Source: Panonychus citri (Eukaryota > Arthropoda > Arachnida > Trombidiformes > Tetranychidae). From it: a stretch of 64,000 bases of DNA. Every line of letters starts with the position of its first letter. Within the stretch, counting starts at the first letter, position 1. Below, one piece after another: positions 42,014 through 52,868 of this stretch. The translations under genes and the position numbers were made by a program. The stretch is taken from assembly GCF_014898815.1 (NCBI RefSeq), contig NW_026515416.1:124001-188000 (forward strand), in the 5' to 3' direction. The notes under the pieces were generated by a model that saw only the letters and a program-made list of their open reading frames with translations, made no database searches and had not been told where the DNA came from.

Positions 42014-43361
42014 ATGGATGGTTTAGAGTTTGTAGATAACTCTACTCCAATAATAATTGCCGATATTGGAGGTTATTCCATTAAATATGGACTGAAAGAT
42101 TCACCTGAATCTCCCCAAGTGATGCCGAATTCAGTGTTTAAGGTTAAAAGTGAAAGGAGAAGATTGTACATTGGAAATCAATTAGATGAATGCAAAGATT
42201 ATTCTGGTTTATTTTACTTATTACCTTTCAATAAAGGTTTTCCAATCAATTGGGATGTCCAGCGACAAGTATTGGACCACGCTTTCTATAAGAATTTAAA
42301 AATTGAAGGTTCAAATAAAGAGAAAGTTTTCCTGTACACTGAACCATATTTCAACTTTCGACAGGTTCGGGAGACCATGTTGGAGGTACTTTATGAAGAA
42401 TATGGATTTGGAACATTGGCCAAAAGTGTACCCGCTTTCCTTTCGATGGCTAAACATGTCCAACAATTAGATGATGATAAATGTTGTCTTGTAGTTGATT
42501 CGGGTTACTCATTTACCCACATTGTCCCATTTATTGGAGGTAAAATTGTCAAAGGTAAACAAATGATTTTTTCAATTTTCTTAGTTTATCTTCATTTTCA
42601 TCAACTTTTTTTTAATTTCATTTTAAACAGGAGCAATTAGGAGGATTGATGTTGGTGGGAAAGCTCTCACTAACCATCTAAAAGATATTATATCTTATCG
42701 ACAACTTCATGTTTTAGATGAAACCTTTGTGATTAATCAATGTAAAGAGGATTGTTGTTATGTTTCAAATCAATTCACTGTTGATCTTGAGATTGCCAGA
42801 GAAAAACCTTCACCAATCGCCAGAGATTATATTTTACCTGATTTCATGACCATCAAGAGAGGTTACATTAGGGATGAAAATGATTCAATTAATTCCGATC
42901 TTCAGTGTATTAGACTAAACAATGAGCGCTTCCAAGTTCCCGAGATACTTTTCTATCCTTCTGATGTTGGTATTGATCAGATTGGTATTTCACATTCGAT
43001 TGTCCATTCAATTGAATCATGTCCAGAAGAATATAGATTTAGTTTGTACAGTAATATTGTTCTTGTTGGTGGAAACGCTTCACTTCATGGATTTAGGGAC
43101 AGAATCTATGGTGATGTCCGTTCAATGGCTGACTCGTTTTATGATGTGAATGTGACTCTATCTGAAAATCCAATTATCGATCCTTGGTTGGGTGGTAAAT
43201 ATCTGGTTAACAATTTACCAACCATCATGGATAATTTATGTCTCAACAAGAAAGAATATGACGAAATTGGACCACTCAACAGTATTGGAAGAATGGAATT
43301 ACCAGTTTTCAATTTATCTACTGAATCTTCAGCTCCCAATTCTGATGATGAAAATTTGTGA
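42014..43361 (+). CDS. Arp6: Actin-related protein 6, copy B
   Basis: Exons 42014-42554 and 42631-43361, same lengths, phases and 423 residues as copy A. All motifs are intact (ADIGGYSIKYG, VDSGYSFTHIV, ISYRQLHVLDE). Differences include Asn for Thr in CLNKKE and Thr for Ser in STESS. The intron differs in length and sequence more than the exons do. The ATG in GTTACCATGG is preferred over an in-frame upstream ATT/CTG extension of 19 codons that covers the 5' UTR. Both copies lack disabling changes, so either may supply ARP6. Confidence 0.93.
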
Positions 43362-43556
43362 AGAAAATTATGAATTAAGAATCAATTGACTGATTGGAAA
43401 GGCGAAATTGGTAAACATCCGATTTCGATTCAATTTTCTTTGAAGGGTTGACAATGATTCTTGTTAGTTAATTGTTTGATCTTTTCATTTGGAATTTGAT
43501 TTTTCTTTTCTAATTTAAATTGTAATTGTTTTTTATTCTCTCTGCTCTCTTTGCAG

Positions 43557-44256
43557 CTCTTGCCAAAAGCTCTAATCGAAAGGTGATTCCCTTCCGTTTG
43601 GTCTCAACGGTTGCTCTTCATAAAGGAGGTGATAAACAACGACAAACAATAAGAGTTATTCTTGAATTGGATAAACAATATCAGTCGAAATTGTTAGCCG
43701 ATCAATCATCTTCATCATCAGTGTCATCATCTTCTTCTACATCATCACAAACAGTAACAACAACAACAATCGGACAGCAACATTCACATAACGATTAAGC
43801 CGCCAAAGAATAAGCAACAAGAATCAGCCAGCGATTTCTCATTAGCTTATTCTCTGGGTGATCATTTGGGTATTTTTCCAGAAAATTCACCAACCTTGGT
43901 TAAAGGGATTCGATCACGTTTGAATAAGATTGACTTTACCATAGTCTATCAAGTTATGGTTCGTAAATCGGGCGATGATAATTCCAGTGGTTCCAATGAT
44001 GAATATGCTCCACACGAAAAGTTATTCAATCTCATCTTCCAACAAATATTACACTTGGACATCATCGAAATCATCATCGTCATCATCATCACTTCCTACC
44101 AAAACAACAATAACATCGAGTAACAACATTAATAACAATCTAATCAGCAGCAATAATATTTCATCATCTTCTTCTACTGGCACTTTAACTGTACAAAATT
44201 CTGTATCAACCCAATGGTCACTCCATCATCAGATAAAGATATTAATGAAATATTAA
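43557..44256 (+). pseudogene. Nitric oxide synthase FAD-domain fragment, copy 3 (longest)
   Basis: A kept splice acceptor (CTTTGCAG) precedes ALAKSSNRKVIPFRLVS and QTIRVILELD, the start of the NOS FAD domain. A Ser-rich insert and frame change follow, then HLGIFPENSPTLVKGIRSRL and KSGDDNSSGSNDEYAP, where Tyr stands in place of the TAA of copies 1 and 2. Beyond that the frame is replaced by Ser/Asn-rich microsatellite-like sequence. Retained intron boundary means DNA-level duplication, not retrocopy. Confidence 0.8.
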
Positions 44257-44275
44257 AATCCATATTTATAATTTA

Positions 44276-44356
44276 ATGAATGAAGATGCTGATGCTGATT
44301 TTAATGTGAGATAATTTAATTAGAATGGTGTTAATTGTTGATTATCAGTTACTTGT
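44276..44356 (-). repeat. Copy of the nrf-6 3' end
   Basis: TTTAATTAGAATGGTGTTAA with flanks as at 37.9, 39.4 and 45.4 kb; diverged (GATGCTGATGCTGATTTT). Placed after a NOS fragment as in the other modules. Confidence 0.7.
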
Positions 44357-44370
44357 TCATCTCTCTCTCT

Positions 44371-44442
44371 ATTCCTCCGGGACGAAATCATTGGAAGACT
44401 TTCGGAAACCAAAATCATAATCCGTATCATCTTCGCTTTCCT
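44371..44442 (-). CDS. Possible acidic last exon
   Basis: After ATTTTTTAG on the minus strand the frame reads ESEDDTDYDFGFRKSSNDF and ends PEE then stop. It could belong to the small membrane protein upstream, but the phase with that gene's visible GC|GTAAGT donor does not keep this frame. Weak call. Confidence 0.25.
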
Positions 44443-44611
44443 CTAAAAAATAATAAATAAATAATGTTTAACAAGAACCAAGAAATTGTTTAAAAATAAA
44501 AAAGATCAGTTTGTAGTAATTAGTAATTCTACTTATTTAAAGAGTTCAATTAGACAATTAATTTAAAAGAAACTTTTATTCATAGATTTAATTGTGACTC
44601 TTCTTCTTAAC

Positions 44612-44818
44612 TTACGCATAAATAAAATGGGCCGATTCTTCGTAAACATTGACATCAGCATCTAGATTCTTCATTTGGTCTTTAATTTTTGCTGGCGTTT
44701 TATTGCGATTATGAAGAGTATTCGAAAACCTTACAAGACCAATACTTTTGCCGATCAACAGGAAAATAGTTGAAAGCACGAAGATGAAGATAACACTTGA
44801 AAATTGACAAGAACTCAT
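44612..44818 (-). CDS. Small single-pass membrane or secreted protein
   Basis: ATG at 44818 (an upstream in-frame GTG was ignored) starts MSSCQFSSVIFIFVLSTIF, a hydrophobic helix, followed by ~45 polar residues (NRNKTPAKIKDQMKN, VYEESAHFIYA). The frame stops at 44612. A GTAAGT sits over the stop, so a longer spliced form is possible. No family recognised. 68 codons. Confidence 0.45.
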   Translation of the reverse strand: MSSCQFSSVIFIFVLSTIFLLIGKSIGLVRFSNTLHNRNKTPAKIKDQMKNLDADVNVYEESAHFIYA

Positions 44819-45128
44819 TTCATTTATAATCGTATTAACTGACACTGGTGGCTAATAATTATGACAATACTTCTAAGCTTCTAAACCCGACAAATTAACG
44901 TTTATGTACTTAAAATTCTCTGATGGCTGATTAAACAAATTATTCTGAAGGTAGAACAAGTAAATTCGTTCAACTTCATTTTGATGCACTTTGATTGCTG
45001 TATAAATATTATGACAAATAAGTGATAACTTACAATGGTTAATGTTAGTTAATATTAACTTTCTTCAAATTAACATTGCGTTGAAATGTTTACCATTAGA
45101 AGATAATTTGACTTTGAATTTTTCACTA

Positions 45129-45241
45129 GTGTTTAACATGATCATTATCACTTTAATCATCTATATTATCCCAATGAATCTGGGATAATGTATCTGCATC
45201 TTTAGCTAATTGATTAGGTTGATTGTTTGATGAATATTTTG
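45129..45241 (-). pseudogene. Fragment of the CNG channel N-terminal coding region
   Basis: 113 bases matching 29.16-29.27 kb (GTTTAACATGATCATTATCA, GCATCTTTAGCTAATTGATT), i.e. the DDESDNDHVKHF segment, with substitutions and small indels. No other part of the channel is present nearby. Confidence 0.8.
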
Positions 45242-45471
45242 TGTTTGCATAAAATTTTCTTTTTTCAATTCTAGAATTGAACATCGATCAAATTATTATA
45301 ATGTTCGTGTATTCATACAAGTTACTGAATTGAAATCAATGTTGACATGAACTCAATCGGGATAATTATTTGAATTTTGTATTTTTAAACTAAAAAACAT
45401 TGTGAACATTCATATTAATAATCTGTAGTGAATCAAGATAATGATGCTTATTTTAATGTAAGATAATTTAA

Positions 45472-48400
45472 TTAGAATGGTGTTAATCGTTGATTATCAG
45501 TTACTTGTTGTTTATCTTTCTCTTTATCCCAATCTCTCAATTTAACTGTATCTTCATTTTTCTGATATTGTTTAGCCATAAGTTTCTGGATATTGAGAAA
45601 AGGCGATTCAAATAGTAGAGCTGAAAGGACACCAAGTATTTGAGCCAAAAACCAATGGGAGATGAACATGTTAATCTAAATAGAGGAAGATGATAATTTG
45701 ATTAATCAATGGAAGTTATCTTTATATTTGTACTAAACTTACTCCAGTATAAGTGCTTGTATAAGACAATTCCCGTCTCGACCCCATGTATGTCCAAATA
45801 AGAAGCATATGGGTCAAGTAAACTGTGTACGAAATCTTAGCCAATGGTCCGAAAATGGGTAAACTTAGGAAACGGCCGATTGGACCACCATGACCAGAAG
45901 CCGATGAATAAATTATCCATGATAATGAAAGTGACCATAATATACGATTGGTACAGTCGAAGAGGGTATTCAACTCTCGTGGCCAAGTTTTACCCAATGT
46001 TAGTGGATAGGGTACATGAAGTACTCCGAAAATGATGACCAGTGTCAAGATCCATCCCAAAATGGACATTGTTTTGGTCATTTTTGGGAATCGTTTTCTT
46101 GCCAGCAAATATCCAAGATGCAGACCAATGAAAAAAGGTGGACCATGTAGATGAGGTTTCCAAAAATGTCTAACCACTAAATCATACCAGTACTCCCTGT
46201 AAAGAATCACCAATAGACCAACAGATTTATTAACAATTTAAACACTTACAATGGTCACTAGTTAACTTACTCAACCTGAGGAAACGTCGGTAAAATAGCC
46301 GGTGGATAATCATTAACGTAACTAATGATTCCCGATATTATTGTGAAAATCGTTATGAGTAAAATGTTGATTGTGATCCCAAGTTTTTTACTCCTCATCA
46401 GGGGAACCAGAATTACCAAAGATATTATATGGAAAATCATATCATTAGATAACCACCAAGTTATTGGTAAACACTTGATTAGTAAAAAATGAAAGAATTA
46501 AGTCAATAACTAAGATAATTTCCTGAAACTGACCAATTCATTGGACTGAACTCACCATTTCATCGGGTTTGTAAAATGCTTGAATATAAAGTAAATTAAC
46601 CCACCAATTTTTTTCGCAATTTTTTCCCACCGGTGCAACAAACTCATTCCACAATGGGCCCGAGCCCATTAGCGGTAAAAATAAGGTCAAACACATAGCG
46701 GTCACCAGGCTAGGGGTCAATCGAGTATAACGGGAAACAATGAACCAGAATGAATTGAACTTATCGTAAACACCATCAGTTGTTTTCCAGGTGATATAAG
46801 AAGTCAATAAACCACTGGACAAACGAACGGAAAAATGACCAATTCAATTAATACAAATCTATCCAAACAATTAGTCTAATTGTCTTACCTGATTAGGAAA
46901 AACGTATCAACTGAGAAAGTTACATTGAGCAAGGCTTGAGCTCCGAAAGGTTTAATTACATCAATGATATTAAATGAGTGACCTTTAAAAGTCCAATAAA
47001 TTTTGATACGAAAAAAATGTAAACATAATTGCTGCGATTATTATCAATTGTTGTTGGACTAATTACTTACTAAATGCTTGATAGTGAATCCAAACTGATG
47101 TATGTCCAAATATAATCCAGGCCATTGTGATGGATCTGATTCCGTTCAAACATTTGAGCTCAGAATTTGTGGTTTCCATTTTAAACAGCGAATCAAAGTT
47201 TCGCCGTAAAGAAAAAGCAAATAGAATCGACTTGAAAAAAGTTAATCGTGATTCTGAATAAACAAAATTAGAATTGAAATTAAAATCATTACAATTATCA
47301 ATCAATAAGATTGAAGTTTCATCTTCAATTGTTGATTAGTCAATAAATGAATTGGCTAATTGTAAACACGAATCTCGCCACAAGTTAATCGTGATAAGTT
47401 ACTTAATGTAGTTAAATTGTTTATTATTGTTTGATTGTTGATCTAATTGATTGGCTAACTATGAATGTTAATTTTTACTTCAATCACAATCAATTCTAAA
47501 TCTAATTATATTTCAATAAATCTTAATAACTAAAATTCCCATTGAAATGATTTAGATGGTAAAGTTGATTGAATCTTGATGATTTAATAATGAATTGTTA
47601 TTCAATCATCAATATATTGATTGTTGATGAGATAATTTGAACAATATTGATTGCAATTGTTACCTGATTTGATTAATAGCTCGGCCAGTGTACCAATCAG
47701 TGTAATCGTAAGTATGATTAATATAATGGATCTTTAAGTTGATTGCCAGAAAAATAGAATTAGTTAATTGTCTGTTGATTGACATCCGTTTTCTTTTAGT
47801 TAGTAAATTGTTTGAGTGATTTATTGTTGATTATTTGAAAATTTCTATGGATATAATTTTGATTTACTTTTTCTCGTTAATCAATTGATTCAATTTTCTT
47901 TCAACAATTGAAATGAAAGTTTAATGAACCATGAATTCAAATTGTAACAAGTTAATTAAACTTACAGAGCAATTGTTTGGTGGTAATTAAGTCCAATCGT
48001 TGTTGTTGATTTACTTTCACAATTAATTAAATCACCTTTCAAGTACATCCCTTGGGCAACTATAATTATTATGAAATTGTAACAATTAAAAATTAAATTC
48101 TTCTCATAAAATATTGATTAATTACTTACTAGTTTGTACCATTGATTTGATTTCATCTTGATTACAATGAGTTGTCAAACAAATACCAACCCTTAATTGT
48201 GTATAATAAAAAAATTGTGACTTTGATTTAAGGTAATCAACTGCCTGGAAAAGATAAACAATTTAAATTGTTAATGATTTTTTTATAATTTCCAACAATT
48301 AACCAATACAATTGATTGGAAAGTTTTGTATTGTCAAAAGTTACACTCGAGCCCAATTGAGACAAAAACAACAAGTTAATCACAATTAACTTGAAGTTAA

Positions 48401-49080
48401 CCAAGTGTTCCAATGGCTTACAATTTATGGTAATTAAACCAATCGATTGTTAATTGTGATTGATTGATAGCTTACATTATTATTAATTGATGATCGAGGA
48501 ATCGTTTGAAAGATACTTGGTCTATCAAGGATATTATGGAATCGAGGACGATGAGGTAACATTGGACGAAACGAAACTGAACAATATTGAGTTGCGAACG
48601 TTGAATTGATTGGAATCACATTTAAACACTGATCGTATGAACCAAATGAAGTTGTGGTTCCACTGAATAATCCAGGGGGTGGGAATCGTCCCCATGAATC
48701 GAGAGCTTTGAATGAAAGAGAGAAGTTGATAAATGACCAATGTCCGAAAAATATTTTCTTCACTTACTTTGAATAGCCCAAGTTTTTTTAGCTTCACCAG
48801 AATCGAGTAGAAACTTTAATCCATTAGCACATTTAGTTGATAAAACTGATTTACTTATAATCTCATTGTAATTATTTGCTAATCCTGAGGTATACAGATT
48901 AAGATCAACCTTAATCTCATCTCGATAAGCATTCCAAGCTGAGATAACTAAATCAAAATCAGCTCGACCATTAGTTGTATTTGAAATGGCTGCAGCTAAT
49001 TCACTTGAGTAACAATTAACTGTACTAATAAAGATCCAGATTAAACTGATCACATATAAAGTAAACACAATTAACTTCAT
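45472..49080 (-). CDS. NRF-6-type multipass acyltransferase (acyltransferase 3 family), 11 exons
   Basis: Exons, 5' to 3': 48768-49080, 48476-48705, 48130-48244, 47966-48059, 47664-47731, 47071-47253, 46889-46982, 46556-46814, 46271-46473, 45743-46196 and 45472-45675; all phases agree, 738 residues. A signal peptide leads the extracellular NRF domain (TKCANGLKFLL, DSWGRFPPPGLFSG, GSYDQCLNV, LRVGICLTTHC). TM helices follow, then the acyltransferase-3 core from KCLNGIRSITMAWIIFGHT (conserved His), RYTRLTP, NWWVNLLYIQ, GPPFFIGLHLGY, KISYTVYLTHM, ending LLFESPFLNIQKL. In C. elegans nrf-6 family members act in lipid and yolk transport and drug uptake. Its 3' end has been copied at least three times in the duplication zone upstream in coordinates. 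Confidence 0.9.
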
Positions 49081-50734
49081 TTTCAACCAATTAACATATC
49101 AATTATCAATGATTAATATCAAGATAAACTTTCACTCTTGAGATTAACGTTAATTGCTACAATCATTGTTTCTTGATTGTTATGGTTTTGTAAAATAAGT
49201 TGTAAGTGACCATTGGAAGTGAAAAAAAATAACAACACCAAATTGTAGATGAAGATGATAAATGAAGATGATAAAAAGGCGTAACCAATAGTGACCTTCT
49301 TATAATATCTTATTCCAACAGTGATATTGTTCATTGTTATCATCTTCCTCATCTTCATCCTCATCCTCATCATCATCTCCCTGTTGTTATCATCCTTTGT
49401 TCAGGTAACACTAAAAAAAGTTACCTGTTTTTTAAAATGTATTATTGTTATGAATTAAGTGCTAATTGTCAATAGTTAGTTAATTTTTTTGACTTATCCT
49501 CCTCATCATTATCACCATTATCATCTTCATCATCATTTTACTTCTCTCTCTCTCTCTCCCTCTCCCTCTCTTCCTCTTCCATTATCATATACCTTGATTG
49601 CTTTGGAATTGAAAGGAAAAAAAACTTTTTCTACCAAAACAATTAACCATTACAATTGAATTGTATTGATGAGTTACTTATATTTTCTGAAAATTGTTGA
49701 TTAATTATTTTAAATGGTTAACCTTATCTACGTAGACAATTAACACTAATTAACATTAATTTTTCTTGTTGTGTATTCTTAGCAATTTGATTGTTGGCAA
49801 ATTGAACTTTCTAAACTTTGTTAATTTGTTTGGGTCAGTTGTATGTCTTGTTATTGGTCAATCAATTGGTTTCATCTTAATTGTGAAAAAAAAACTTGTT
49901 ATACATTGTTATTGTACTATTAATAGATTTGAACAATTGTTGTTTAATTGTTACTGTATTGTCCAAATAGTATGTTCATCGTGAATGACAAATTAATAAA
50001 TCACCATCACAGGTATTAAGTCAATATTTAATTGTTCAAATTTTTCGGGTCAATTCATTTTTTTCATGATTCTTCTGTTCATTTGATTACATTGTTAATC
50101 ATTGTGATTCATATTGTTGATTGAAAACTTTTTAAGTTTCCATTAGACACTAATGCTTATTGTTAATATTAGTTATTGATTAGAAAAAGGTAAAATTCAA
50201 ATTACGTGGTTAACTCAATTTGACTAATAAAAATTAAAATAATTACTATAGTTATCATCACCTTAGCTAATTAAGTAATTGTAAGTTTCGATAATTAATT
50301 CTTTCGATAGGTGAATTCATTCAAGGTTGATCAGAAACTTTATTATTATTGTGATACTTTACTTTTAATACCTGGTTGGCAGTAAATTTTGAAGACGACC
50401 AACTCATGAAAGTTAATCTTTGCAATTAGAGTATTAACTAAGTTAATGGTTACCTCAATTTTTGTAATTTGTAATAATTCGTTGTTTAATCATGATCAAC
50501 ATACAAAATATGATCAACTCGGAACTATTAGTTTCTGGTTGATCAACCCAGCAAAAGCAGATTGACCTTAGTTGGGTCTTTTCAATGATCAAAATATGAT
50601 CAACTAGCATCAATAACTAGTTTTAATTGTTATTTCTAATATGATCACAATATGATCATCTTGAATCTAATAAATTTCGGTTCATCAACAATCAACTACA
50701 ATTGAATACTAGTTTTAATTCGCTTTTGACTTAC
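49081..50734. other. 5' flank of the acyltransferase and intergenic DNA
   Basis: AT-rich with CAATTA words, a pyrimidine tract at ~49545-49590 and ATGATCAAC/GATCAAC repeats at ~50490-50690. Open frames at 49119-49376 and 49766-49984 have no domain support. 50209-50290 is one arm of a direct repeat (see 53.4 kb). Confidence 0.4.
50209..50292 (+). repeat. Direct repeat arm flanking a 3.1-kb accessory block (left)
   Basis: CAATTTGACTAATAAAAATT, then AATAATTACTATAGTTATCA and CTTAGCTAATTAA recur at 53408-53490 in the same orientation with ~10-15% difference. Confidence 0.7.
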
Positions 50735-50848
50735 CTTTTTGCAAAGATTGACATTTTATCGAAGGACTGACCTTGTGGCGATTGGACAGAATTTGAATCC
50801 AAATGAAGCAAGTTTTTGCCTAAGATTTTCATCTTCATCACAATTCAT
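50735..50848 (-). pseudogene. Second decayed LEM-domain exon
   Basis: Minus strand: MNCDEDENLRQKLASFGFKF, CPIATRSVLR, stop. Read one base over after TRSV, FDKMSIFAK completes the LEM pattern before a GTAAGT donor. One codon and one base differ from a working LEM exon. Same exon architecture as the LEM relict at 32.3 kb, though sequence is well diverged. Confidence 0.5.
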
Positions 50849-51305
50849 TTTATTTATTGTTGATGTAAAGGAAAACAACGGTTGAAAGATTAATATGGAG
50901 ATGACAGTGAGAAGGTGAGTATGAAGTGGAAAGGTAGATATGGAAGTGACAAGGTGAATATACAAGTGAGAAGATGAATATAGAAGATGAGGCGGAGAAT
51001 CAAATGCGTCCACATTTTGGAAGGTCGTATTGCATCAACTCTTTCCTGGAATGGTCCAAGTATTTATTTGTTCTCGGGTATTTTATTTCAGGGGTTAGTT
51101 TGTCTCACTGATTCTTTTTGAAAGCCGCTGAGACTCATCTAAAGAAGATAAGATGAAAAGATTAGGATCATATATAAATATTATGAATATAAGTAGTAAT
51201 AGAAGAAGAAGTAGAAGAAGAAGTAGAAGAAAAGCTTACCTTTCTTAGTGGATGGTCTTTACAACAATGACAACTATGAACCTTTATGAATAAATGATAA
51301 ATAGA

Positions 51306-51782
51306 TTAGACTTGAACTTGTTTTAATACCCTGACCGGTACCATATTAGCTTTCCCCCGAACGCCACCAACATCAAGTTCCTTGGTACCTTTATGATATT
51401 TACAAGCATTCATATGCCGAATCACATCAGAAATTGTGGAAAACTGTCTCGAACAATATCCACATCCAAAGGTCTCGATTGCTTTACTCTGGATAAATTC
51501 CTCCTCGAAAGGGACCCCAGGCTTAAGTTTTCTTGAGATGGGTGCATTTTCATCATCGGCTTCATCAACGATTTGGATATTCGATGACTTGACATAATGA
51601 GGTCGATGAGGCAACAATAGCTTCCTCAATCACCACACAGAGAAAAAGGAGTTGGCCATAAACTAAAAAGCGATTATATACCTAAACGCGAAGAAGAGAA
51701 AAAAAGTTAGATATGTGTATTTGAACAACCAAAATATTTATTCAAATGAACTTACATCGCAATCGCGCTTCCTTTCGGACAT
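51306..51782 (-). CDS. Zinc-finger protein fragment (C2HC-type), gene model incomplete
   Basis: The main exon (51306 to ~51620) reads KSSNIQIVDEADDENAPISR, then GCGYCSRQFSTISDVIRHM and NACKYH, a C-x2-C-x12-H-x3-C or H-x6-H finger, then a basic end to TAG. An upstream mini-exon (51756-51782, MSERKRDCD before GTAAGT) could hold the start, but its phase does not match the finger frame with any acceptor I can see. A missing exon or decay are both possible. Likely nucleic-acid binding; no named family. Confidence 0.4.
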
Positions 51783-51964
51783 TTTGATCAATTGAATTGA
51801 TTTAGTTTAATTACGATTTATACAAAAAATTTCATTTCAATGTACTAGCTAGTCTGGAATCAGTGCCTATTTGTTTTATTCAGCAGCCTAATTGGCCTTA
51901 TGATAAACTTGTTAAACGACTAACGATGAAGATTCATTTGTCTTAAATACTAATTTCGGCTTTT

Positions 51965-52153
51965 CTATTCCGCTTTCATCTTTTCGTTAAAATCATTTGT
52001 GGTTCTTAGAGCAGTTTTTGCCCGAAGTGGCCTTTGAATAAAAAACTGGCACTGGTAAACACTAGATCCTTTAGCTATCTTTGCTTTGAACTTTCTAGTT
52101 TTTTAACGATAGTCTCGCCGAATTGAATTCCACTGGGTCTTGATCTTACACAT
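51965..52153 (-). pseudogene. MADF-like DNA-binding domain relict
   Basis: MCKIKTQWNSIRRDYR, stop, KTRKFKAKIAKGSSVYQCQF and then FIQRPLRAKTALRTT. W-x2-I-R-x2-Y and the following basic/GSSVY stretch resemble the second half of MADF domains (Adf-1 type), common in transposon-derived regulators. One TAA interrupts it. Confidence 0.35.
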
Positions 52154-52329
52154 TGTATTTGTGAGATATCAATAATGTACACATTTTCAGCTGTTTACAA
52201 CCAAGTTGATTTCACCAGAAACTCATTTGCGTCTTCAATGTATGATAATATAGAAACATCATGAAGAAGATTACAAATTCTTGTTAAGGCCTAGAAATAT
52301 AATTAAGTAAAAAAACTCGACTTCGTCAC

Positions 52330-52868
52330 TTAAGAAATTTGATACAAAATCATGTTATCATTATGGATGATGAAAGTTACTTCGATCTGGAAGGATTCAA
52401 TTTCTATGATGCATATCGATTCGCATTCGCATTCGATCATATTTTCATCTAACAAAAGGGGCTTTGAATTCTGAATTATATTCTCGTCAGTGTTTGAAGA
52501 GAGATTAATTCCTTGGATAAAAAAAGTTCATAGTGATGATAAGGTGCTATTTTGGCCTGATTTAGCGAGTTGTTACTATGCAAAAAATACATTAGAAACG
52601 TTAGAGGGCGCTAGTGTCAACTTCGTTCCTAAAGATGAAAATCCCCTAATTGTCCGCAATTGAGGCTCATCGCAGACTTTTGGGCTAATTGAAAATGTTT
52701 GAAAAGTTTTTTCTGGAGGTTGGATACCAAATAGCAAAAAAGATCTAATTAATCGAATTAGAAATAAGCTCAAAACATTCGATCAAAGTTATTTCGACGA
52801 ATATACAGAAAAAATTAAATCTAAAGTGATTGAAACTGATCGGTTCAGATTAAACGAGTTAATTCACT
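52330..52868 (+). pseudogene. Dead Tc1/mariner-type transposase
   Basis: IMDDESYFDLEGF carries the first catalytic Asp. After a damaged stretch, LIPWIKKVHSDDKVLFWPDL and ASCYYAKNTLE hold the second Asp (FWPDLA). VNFVPKDENP follows, and in a neighbouring frame PNCPQLRLIADFW matches the PNxPQxRPIExFW box with the third acidic residue lost (Ala). FSGGWIPNSKKDLINRIRNK leads to the C-terminus and TAG. Several stops and shifts. It is the only transposase remnant seen here that fits the TA-flanked MITEs, but no TIR was found around it. Confidence 0.75.

Noticed and set aside
49119..49376. Met/Lys/Arg-rich minus-strand frame
   Set aside because: Produced by a CATCAT/CCTCAT microsatellite; not a credible protein start.
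49766..49984. Hydrophobic 72-codon frame
   Set aside because: AT-rich Leu/Ile/Val-biased translation with a non-ATG start; no support for expression.
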